Origin: Nothophaeocryptopus gaeumannii
Lineage: Eukaryota; Ascomycota; Dothideomycetes; Mycosphaerellales; Mycosphaerellaceae
DNA: 64,000 nt
NCBI GenBank assembly: GCA_031771865.1
Contig: JASISA010000027.1
Span: 1,364,001 to 1,428,000 of the forward strand
Direction: 5' to 3'
Positions 57,313 to 64,000 of the stretch are shown one piece after another. The translations under genes were made by a program, and so were the position numbers. Under the pieces are notes generated by a model that was not told the DNA's origin, did not search any database, and saw only the letters and a list, made by a program, of their open reading frames with translations. Each line of letters opens with the position of its first letter. Position 1 is the first letter of the stretch.

Positions 57313-58311
57313 TCACAGAACCAACTTCTTCAGCATCTCGTCAAAGTCAATCTCATCCTTGCGTGCATAGTAACCTCCAGCAGAAGCAGGCACCTTCCTA
57401 AAACTGAACCTCGCCTCGCAACAGTACTTGCAAATTGAGGCAGCCAGATTGTCAATCTTCAAATATGGCTCAGCGTGGCTGATCAAGGCTTCCACGAACT
57501 TCAGGACCGACACATCTCCATCTCCATCTCCGTCACCATCTCCGTCACCAACCTGAGCCCTACGAGTTCCGCTCCGGCTGCGCAGCTTCTTGTTGAGTTC
57601 CCGAGCGAGGAATCGAGCAAAACACGCACAATCCTGCTGCCACGGTCCACCACCATTGGAGTGCGTCGCATCTCCATGAGAGGAGAGATCATCACCCATC
57701 ACCTGAACTTCCAACATCTTCTTCTCATTCTTTCTGACCACCACTTTTGGCCACATTCCCAGAACGCCTTTCAGAACGATCTCCATCTCCTGTCCTGATT
57801 TTCCAGCGACTGTCTGCAACGTCCTCACCGCATTCAGCGTAAACCGTGGCGAGATACCCTGAAGCGAAATGCTGAAGACGTTCCCCTCGAAGAAGATTTT
57901 GCCCACTTCGGCATGCAGGGCGCGGTTGACGTACATGAGTCCCGGACGCTTGGTGATCCCCAGGAGGCGGCCGTTCGGAATGGGATCTCTGGTCGAGGAG
58001 GTGCTGGCTTCGATGCGGATGGGATAGATCGAGAGTGTGTGACGGGGATAGACGACTGCGTAGCGGTAGATTTTGGTGAGGATGTGAGGACGAAGCGTCA
58101 GGAGGTTGGGTTTCGGTTTCTCGACCTTGCTCGGTGCGTCTGGTGCGGTGGGAGTAGCGGCGGAGGATGCGGCGGTTGCGTTTGCGTTGGAGAGAGCTTC
58201 TGGGGATGCCATTGTCAGTTTGGGTCTCTCTTTGTATGTGTGCGATGGTGAGCGTGACGAAGGTTGGCGTGGTGGCATGGAGGTTGTTCTGAGGGCGGCA
58301 GCATGGCTCAT
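57313..58311 (-). CDS. Hypothetical protein, 2EXR/F-box-like N-terminus
   Basis: A single exon of 332 residues starts at ATG; a second ATG at residue 34 (M-A-S-P-E-A) is an alternative. After a Ser/Pro-rich leader, the segment N-L-L-T-L-R-P-H-I-L-T-K-I-Y-R-Y-A-V-V resembles the fungal 2EXR or F-box-like motif (L-P-x-E-I-R-x-x-I-Y). G-L-M-Y-V-N-R-A-L-H-A-E-V-G-K-I-F-F follows, the usual second half of this fold. The C-terminal part holds a Gly-Asp repeat (about residues 252-266) from a hexamer repeat in the DNA, and a C-K-Y-C-C Cys cluster. Its downstream neighbour at 58740 has the same layout. The function is unknown; these families are large and fast-evolving in filamentous fungi. Confidence 0.7.
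   Translation of the reverse strand: MSHAAALRTTSMPPRQPSSRSPSHTYKERPKLTMASPEALSNANATAASSAATPTAPDAPSKVEKPKPNLLTLRPHILTKIYRYAVVYPRHTLSIYPIRIEASTSSTRDPIPNGRLLGITKRPGLMYVNRALHAEVGKIFFEGNVFSISLQGISPRFTLNAVRTLQTVAGKSGQEMEIVLKGVLGMWPKVVVRKNEKKMLEVQVMGDDLSSHGDATHSNGGGPWQQDCACFARFLARELNKKLRSRSGTRRAQVGDGDGDGDGDGDVSVLKFVEALISHAEPYLKIDNLAASICKYCCEARFSFRKVPASAGGYYARKDEIDFDEMLKKLVL
57511..57551. repeat. Coding hexamer repeat (Gly-Asp)
   Basis: Repeated CCATCT/CCGTCA hexamers within the gene ending at 57313 encode an alternating Gly-Asp tract on the minus strand. Length changes here would stay in frame. Confidence 0.75.
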
Positions 58312-58739
58312 ACACCTGTGAGAGTTGTGAGCTGAGGTGAGGTTTGCAGGTGAGGTTCTGGAGGTGAGGTTTTAAATGGCGCGATATGCAGGCAGTGGAG
58401 TGAAGTGCAGGAGTCAGCGCATGTGATAGGCTTGGCACGGATGCCGCTCGCTCACTGCGGCGCTTTTCACAACTACGGTTGACAAGGGAAGAACTGGTGG
58501 GAGAATAATCGGTGTCTCAATATCATACAGTCGTGTCATTTCGCTTTTGCTATTCAAGACGATGTGTCCTTCTCTTGCGATACCCAATCTCCTCAGGCTT
58601 TCCAAGAAATAGCTCTCCAGGGCAGAAATGCATCGACCTCTCACATCGTACATCGCGTCACATGAACAACAGATCTGCTCTCACCAGATCCAGTGATCAT
58701 CTCGCCCATATGCCTCTGCCAATACCCCCCTTCACGCCC
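58312..58739. other. Spacer between the two 2EXR-like genes
   Basis: This 430-bp gap contains the promoter of the 57.3 kb gene and the 3' flank of the 58.7 kb gene. Near 58325-58375 the pentamer-like GTGAGGT/GAGGT recurs several times. No gene is seen. Confidence 0.5.
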
Positions 58740-59613
58740 TCAATCGCGGCGAATAGTGTCGCACGTCTTGCAAATGTCAATCATCACCTTCGTAGCCTCC
58801 TTCTCCAACCGCCCCGCATACTCCTCGAGGAACCTCATCAAGTCGTTCCCATTCGTCTTCGGCCCTTTCCCGCTCGCCTTCGCCAACTTATCCACCTCGC
58901 ACCGACACGGCTCGACGTACTTGGACTTGAGGCGCACCATGTTCGGAACGAAAACCTTGCGCTCGTATGGAGGACGCTTGAGGCAGATGACCTTCTTACC
59001 TGTCTTATCGTTCTTGACGCCGCGGATCTCGGCTGTGAAGCAGATTTCAGCGCGTGGTTTCATGTCGCCGATTTGGATGGTGCGGGAGACGGAGATGTTG
59101 CGGAGTTTCTTGAGGACTGGGCCGAGTTGCCAGGCAAAGTCGTTGATGCAGTCGGGCGTGAGCGTTTCGTCGGTGAAGTAGAAGAAGTTTTCGAGGTAGT
59201 AGATCGAGGACGCTTCCGAGGTGATTTGTTTGTGGGCGTTGAGGAGGGGTGGTGAGCCGGCAGCGAGTGAGTGGCAGTGCCTGTGAGGGTAACGTTAGCG
59301 GACTGTCAGTTTTGAATAGGAGCTTGGAGTTGGTGTACTCGGTGTGCTTTGCCCTAGGATCTCTAGATGATCGACCTATACGTTTGTTAGTTACCTGACC
59401 GTCGTATATCGTTGAATCGGGGTAGCACTCACATATACATCTCGTCGTGATCGGAACTGGCGCCCCGGTAAGAAGTGACATGCGATTTATGTTGTTTCTT
59501 AGCTCGCCGGGTAAGTCGAAGAAACCAGTCTTCTTGCGTCCCTGCTGAGGTGGCCCTGCTCTTCTAGACATCGCAAGTCTCGGTGCCGACATTGTCGTTG
59601 GCGCACCGCCCAT
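58740..59613 (-). CDS. Hypothetical protein, 2EXR/F-box-like, three exons
   Basis: Exons 59613-59433, 59375-59339 (37 nt) and 59280-58740 join in frame to 252 residues. The introns (57 and 58 nt) are GT-AG, and each contains a CTAAC or GCTAAC branch site. After a basic leader, F-F-D-L-P-G-E-L-R-N-N-I-N-R-M-S-L matches the first half of the 2EXR/F-box-like motif. P-P-L-L-N-A-H-K-Q-I-T-S-E-A-S-S-I-Y-Y matches the second half. The C-terminal ~100 residues are charged, with C-R-C-E-V and an amphipathic helix L-M-R-F-L-E-E-Y-A-G-R-L. The function is unknown. It shares strand and layout with the next gene, suggesting an old tandem duplication, but overall sequence similarity between them is low. 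Confidence 0.75.
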
Positions 59614-60092
59614 GTTTTTTGCTCGCTTGGTGATGAGCGTGGGCAGACACCGGAAGATGATAGGAAGAAAGAGTATAGAAGTGTGTGCAGAAAGATTTTC
59701 AATGCTGAAGAAAGGAAAGTGCGTTTATACGCACGATGCGCGTTGAACCCTGCATGACTGCATGTGACAATAAGAACCAAGCCTATTGTGGCGTATTGTT
59801 CACTTGCCTGCCACCGAGTATTCGTTCGGGTCGTCACCTAGCGGCTTCGCTCGTGAAGATTGCTGCAGCAAGTGTTCGGCTATACGCGGGTGCACTCTTT
59901 TGACGCGTTTGCTCAATGATGAGGCTTGTCCGATTCTGAAGGTGAGTGCTCAAAGCTCAGATTGCTCGCTCAAAGCGTGAAAGCCATACCGGCGCATCAC
60001 TCATTGTTCTTGCACACTATTGGAGCCATCTGATTAGTATGAACACAGAAACGAAGGTCCCAATTATTCAGCGGTTGCAGATCTCGACACTC
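59614..60092. other. Spacer, nothing distinctive
   Basis: This 480-bp gap on the minus strand lies between the VRL1-like gene (upstream) and the 58.7 kb gene. I see no gene or repeat. Confidence 0.5.
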
Positions 60093-63000
60093 CTACTTTA
60101 CTCCCCTATTCTTCTGAATCTCTCGCAAAGCCCTCTTGAACCCCTCCAGCTTCGCCCGTTCTCGAACGATAGTCTCGTTGGTCAGTTTCTTCAGCATTGC
60201 CCTCCCAGATTTCACATGCTCGTCTTGCCACGCCGCCAGCTCCCCCGCAATGGTCTGCTGCGTGTACCTCAACTCACAGGCCAGGGTCTCCATTTCGGCT
60301 CTCGCTTTTGCCGCCTTGTCCCACGCGTCCATCGCAGCAGCCTTCTTCGCATCTTCAAAGAGCCCAATGTTCGGCGTCCAGCGATTTGAGCGCGAGATAC
60401 TATTCTTGCTGCGGTCGATCGCACGCTGCGCTTGTTGCATGGAGCCTATGAGGTATGCGGGTCGGTTTGTGGCGACTTGTATAGCACTGCTAGCGGAATG
60501 GACTGAGTGCAGAGAGTAGTACATGTTTGCGAGAGGAGAAGCTTCGCTCGGGACGAGCATCTTTGCAAAGCGCTCCATGGCGGTGAGGTATAGCCGGGGT
60601 AGGAAGATCAGCGACGACAAAGCGGACGATGCTAGGTTCTGTGCTTCAGACAGGTCGCTTTGCAGCATTCGATGCTTGTTCGTCTCACGGATGACTTTCT
60701 TTGTTGCTTGCGTGACGCCTTTCACTTGCTCCCGAGCATGCTCGACGAAGTTTTCTACCTCCTGTGTGTCAGTGGCGGGTTCGTAGTCATCTTTAACGTT
60801 GTCCACGCGGGCTTCGGCTTTCCGCTTGCTTCTTTCTGTGAGCATATCCGCATCCACCTCAGGCACGAGGAAGAATTCCCAGACCAACTCATGCGTCGCG
60901 AAGGTACCATGGCTCAGCAGATTGCGGAAGAAGTTGTCAATGCGAAGTTGAATGTCTCTCAGCACAGCACGCGATGGCTTTGAGGGGACAAGGAAGGGTG
61001 ACGGAAGGTTGAACTGCGTCGGCAGCCAGCTCGCTGGGCACTCAATCGAAAGCCATCTGGAGAGGTTTTCGAAGTCAGCCACTGATCGCCTGCAAGTAGT
61101 CACCGTGATTGTGCCATTAACATTCGGCGCGCCGGATTTGAGTACCAGGCGCACGGTAGCGTCTTCGACAAAGAACGACCTGACGACGGTAGTCGTTCTG
61201 CCATCCTTGCTGGGAGGCGTAGAGAGAAGGACCAGGTCGTCGATCCGATTCCGCACATCGTCGTCTTTGGCAAGTTCAACAGCAGTAAGCCCGCGCAGGT
61301 CTTTCAGTGTCATGTCGACTCGGGGATCGCCAAAAAGCGCCCTGACCAAATCCACACGTCCGTATTTGCTAGCTACCATGAGCGGCGTGAATAGCTTGTC
61401 GTTGCCAGCATTCACGTCTGAATCGCAGTACCGCAGTAGCTTGAGCGTAAGTTGCATGTCATTCATAATGTGCAGAAGAGTGTTACCCTTCGCGTCGACG
61501 TGATCATCCAGGTGTAAAGGCTCGCCGTCGTCTTGAGTTTCGGTGGCTAGCCTGAGCGCCTCCTCGACCATGGAGTGATACTGCTCGTGATCATAGGATC
61601 GACATAGCGCAAAGAGCGGAGTCTGTCCGTTCTTGTCTTTCAGCCGCCATGGAAGCTTGCGACCAAACCTTCGTATTAGGTGCGGCTGATGAAACAGGTA
61701 GTGGGCGAAGCAACGCCCTTTGTTATCTTGTACGCTGATATACTGGTGAAGCTCATCTTCACTGGTATTTGCATCGAGGAAGTCCAAAAGATCATCTGTA
61801 ATGTTCCGATGTCCAGACTGCACAGCAGCCGATAGAAGCGTGACACCCTCATTGTTCACATCTTCCAATATGAATGAAGCTCGGAAATGAGCAGGTAGCT
61901 TGAGCAGGAATTTCAGTGCATCGTGCCTGCCTGCATCGACTGCCATCATCAGAACGGAATTGCCTTCTGCGTCTTGAGTCTGGGCAAGTTTGTCTACCGA
62001 CAAGTCTCCTCCCTCAGAGCTCATGTTGGAATCGATGCTCTTGTGGCGAGAATGAGATCTTGAAGAGTAATCGGCGGATGAAGCGGAGTGGCTTCGAGGA
62101 AGAGATGCCATGGAAACGTGCTTTTTGACTCTCCGCTCGTGCTGCTCTGGAGGTGGTGTTGGAGGTCTTTGAAATGGAAAGACATGAGTGAGAGAGCCAT
62201 TGACCGCAGCAAAGTCAGTCGCTGAGCTGTCGCGAGGGGAGCGTTCTTCAGCCCCATCGCGGGAAGAGCCCGCGGCTGTGTCGTCGTCGGAGGACAACTC
62301 GGTATCATCTAGGACAGTTATCGACATCGTCAAATCAACATCATCAGTGACCGTATCTGGCTGCAGTATCGCATTCAATGCCTGGACATCTCCAAGCTTC
62401 ACTGCCCGCCACAGCAATCTGTTTCGCTTACTAGCCTTCCGCAGGGCACTGGAGCCGCCTGACAGGTGCACAAGCACAGCTTCCAGAGTCGCAAGCGCGT
62501 ATCCTTGCTCTCCGCTCTCGACTTCATCGATGAATATGAAGTAGCGCATATACAGGAGGCGCGAATGGAGATGGCGCACGCCGCTTCGGATGACAACGAT
62601 GACCAGCATCGATACCAGTATGTCGGCGTTGACAGTCAGCGCGGTCTGCGCCTCGCCTGATCCATGTTCGTCACTGCCATCTGCTTCGCTGTTTGACGAT
62701 TCCGCGGCAGTGATTGCTTTCTGAGTATTCAGGAGGATCTCAAGCATCTCCTCTGGACTACTCGCAACACCCGTTCTCTTGAATATCTCGATGCCCTTAT
62801 TCAGTCTGGCAGCAAGCTCCCTTTTGCCCTTCATGCCGTCCTGAATCGGTACACCGACCTGCGCGATATCAATGTCTGCCATCTTGCGGATCTTTGACTC
62901 CAAGTCCGAGTCATCAGGTCGCCGAATGGCGCAAACTCGCGGGAACAAAGTCCGATCGTGAACCTGCTCCGTGACATAGCGTTCGATCATACGCTCCACC

Positions 63001-63938
63001 ACTGGCCCAGTAAGCTCAGTATTGGCGCCCAAGAGCGAAAGCTGTTGCTTGTCCACGTTCTGAAACAAGTCTATCGCATTGACAATGGCAGTCTCAAGAG
63101 AGGTTCTTAGTGTTTGCTCTTCCGGCTCCAGCTCTAGCGATGTTGGATGTACGGTCTCAGTTCCTGACAAAGACGTCTTGATAGAGGGCACAGATTCGCT
63201 GAGTGATGGCCTGGAAGCGTTTGAGCTCGTCGAAGACCGTCGCGACCTGGGTTTCGGTAATGGCTTATCATTCGCTGCGACGAACTCTCTAATGATCTTC
63301 TCCAATCCATTCTGCATTTGTCGCGATATCATGGGAAACTGCATCAAAAGCTCTCCAAACGTTTTCACATCTTTCTTCTTGGGAGGCGCTGAAGCCGCGC
63401 TTGTCTCCCCAGTCGCCTCTTCCAGAGCCTTCCTTCGCTCCTTGCTCGGCTCATCGCTGATAATCGCGGGCGAGATTGGTGTCGCCTGGTACACTCCTAT
63501 CAACGGGCGAGAGATGTAGTAGACCAGCCATTGCTGCCCATCGGCGACATCTGGATAGTAGATGGTGTCGGCTAGCAGCTGCGCCTGATTGAGCGTCTTG
63601 AAGCCCTTGTTGCTGTACACAAAGCTGTCTTTGATGACTATCGTGCGCCCGTTGATTGTGGAATATTGCTTCGCCTTGGCCTTGTTCTCCCGGACATTGC
63701 CAGGGTCCTTGCCGTTTGCGCTGAGTGGAGGCCCTCCGCCTGGCACACGCAGAACATGGCTAGCCAGAAACTCTTCAGTACCAGCCAAATCGACGTACGG
63801 CGTATTCGTATCACGGTCTTTGGATCTGAGGAGGGTATCGGAGGTTGGAACGAGCAGGATATGGTGGCTAATGGGCTGGCATTGCGCGGGGAGTGCGCTT
63901 CTAAAGAATGCGCGCAGATATGGGTTCAGTGGCTGCAT
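60093..63938 (-). CDS. VRL1: VPS9-ankyrin-PX-BAR protein, Vrl1-like
   Basis: A single exon of 1281 residues starts at ATG. Order of parts: an N-terminal region of about 300 residues with W-L-V-Y-Y-I-S-R-P-L-I-G-V-Y; a VPS9 Rab5-exchange domain (about 330-540, with A-D-I-L-V-S-M-L-V-I-V-V-I-R-S and H-L-H-S-R-L-L-Y-M-R-Y-F); ankyrin repeats (about 540-890, with G-N-S-V-L-M-M-A-V-D-A-G-R-H-D-A-L and G-N-T-L-L-H-I); a PX-like region near 910-1040; and a long coiled BAR-type helix region to the end. This is the layout of yeast Vrl1, which pairs with Vin1 in the endosomal VINE complex and is truncated by mutation in laboratory S. cerevisiae. The gene here appears complete and unbroken. It likely activates Rab5-type GTPases and shapes endosomal tubules. 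Confidence 0.85.
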   Translation of the reverse strand: MQPLNPYLRAFFRSALPAQCQPISHHILLVPTSDTLLRSKDRDTNTPYVDLAGTEEFLASHVLRVPGGGPPLSANGKDPGNVRENKAKAKQYSTINGRTIVIKDSFVYSNKGFKTLNQAQLLADTIYYPDVADGQQWLVYYISRPLIGVYQATPISPAIISDEPSKERRKALEEATGETSAASAPPKKKDVKTFGELLMQFPMISRQMQNGLEKIIREFVAANDKPLPKPRSRRSSTSSNASRPSLSESVPSIKTSLSGTETVHPTSLELEPEEQTLRTSLETAIVNAIDLFQNVDKQQLSLLGANTELTGPVVERMIERYVTEQVHDRTLFPRVCAIRRPDDSDLESKIRKMADIDIAQVGVPIQDGMKGKRELAARLNKGIEIFKRTGVASSPEEMLEILLNTQKAITAAESSNSEADGSDEHGSGEAQTALTVNADILVSMLVIVVIRSGVRHLHSRLLYMRYFIFIDEVESGEQGYALATLEAVLVHLSGGSSALRKASKRNRLLWRAVKLGDVQALNAILQPDTVTDDVDLTMSITVLDDTELSSDDDTAAGSSRDGAEERSPRDSSATDFAAVNGSLTHVFPFQRPPTPPPEQHERRVKKHVSMASLPRSHSASSADYSSRSHSRHKSIDSNMSSEGGDLSVDKLAQTQDAEGNSVLMMAVDAGRHDALKFLLKLPAHFRASFILEDVNNEGVTLLSAAVQSGHRNITDDLLDFLDANTSEDELHQYISVQDNKGRCFAHYLFHQPHLIRRFGRKLPWRLKDKNGQTPLFALCRSYDHEQYHSMVEEALRLATETQDDGEPLHLDDHVDAKGNTLLHIMNDMQLTLKLLRYCDSDVNAGNDKLFTPLMVASKYGRVDLVRALFGDPRVDMTLKDLRGLTAVELAKDDDVRNRIDDLVLLSTPPSKDGRTTTVVRSFFVEDATVRLVLKSGAPNVNGTITVTTCRRSVADFENLSRWLSIECPASWLPTQFNLPSPFLVPSKPSRAVLRDIQLRIDNFFRNLLSHGTFATHELVWEFFLVPEVDADMLTERSKRKAEARVDNVKDDYEPATDTQEVENFVEHAREQVKGVTQATKKVIRETNKHRMLQSDLSEAQNLASSALSSLIFLPRLYLTAMERFAKMLVPSEASPLANMYYSLHSVHSASSAIQVATNRPAYLIGSMQQAQRAIDRSKNSISRSNRWTPNIGLFEDAKKAAAMDAWDKAAKARAEMETLACELRYTQQTIAGELAAWQDEHVKSGRAMLKKLTNETIVRERAKLEGFKRALREIQKNRGVK

Positions 63939-64000
63939 ATCGCGAGCTCATTCTGCGCTCGTGTAGAATGAAAGGCTTCCTCTACGTTTGTTCGTCCATC
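63939..64000. other. Right edge, promoter side of the VRL1-like gene
   Basis: Only 62 bases remain upstream of the VRL1-like start codon; nothing can be said beyond the likely 5' leader. Confidence 0.4.

Overview
This 64 kb window is nuclear DNA of a filamentous ascomycete. The gene families, the many short GT-AG introns (about 49-106 nt, usually with a CTAAC/CTGAC-like branch site), the dense layout on both strands and the psi-factor-type oxygenase all fit a dothideomycete or related Pezizomycotina. The exact lineage is an inference. All identifications come from reading translations and splice signals by eye; no database search was run.

Layout, left to right. 0.4-3.2 kb: an RPA1/MEIOB-like OB-fold protein and exosome subunit RRP46, both minus. 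3.2-6.5 kb: a gene-poor stretch with one weak exon-like ORF. 6.5-7.2 kb: a conserved Pro/Ser-rich protein. 7.8-9.8 kb: a broken MFS sugar transporter, followed upstream by 1.2 kb of unrecognised decayed-looking sequence. 11.5-17.1 kb: RPL5 (+) convergent with a large MHP1-like LRR protein (-). 17-19.3 kb: no supported gene. 19.3-20.6 kb: an unknown four-domain-less hypothetical protein in three exons. 21.1-21.7 kb: an old non-coding duplication. 22.0-22.7 kb: a decayed tannase/feruloyl-esterase tail. 23.2-26.7 kb: a Ppo-type fatty-acid dioxygenase-P450 fusion.

28.5-41.7 kb: TSC13 (very-long-chain fatty acid elongation), an anion:cation-symporter MFS permease, ARG8 (arginine synthesis), a PAP2 lipid phosphatase, a secreted probably GPI-anchored PQQ/sorbosone-dehydrogenase-like protein, and SAH1 (methyl cycle). 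43.2-56.9 kb: a Byr4/Bfa1-like septation regulator, GCN20, OLA1, a SprT-like metalloprotease, the Golgi SNARE GOS1 and RPL35. 57.3-63.9 kb: two neighbouring hypothetical proteins with a fungal 2EXR/F-box-like N-terminus, and a full-length VPS9-ankyrin-PX-BAR protein of the Vrl1 type.

Most of the window is housekeeping and there is no obvious secondary-metabolite cluster, CRISPR array, phage or intact transposon. The genes do not form one pathway. The points most worth a second look are the intact Vrl1-type endosomal protein, the Ppo oxygenase with its heme-thiolate cysteine, two independent pseudogenes of plant-polymer/sugar use (transporter and tannase), the diverged duplicated non-coding block with a conserved hairpin, and the RPL35 gene whose first coding exon appears to be the start codon alone.
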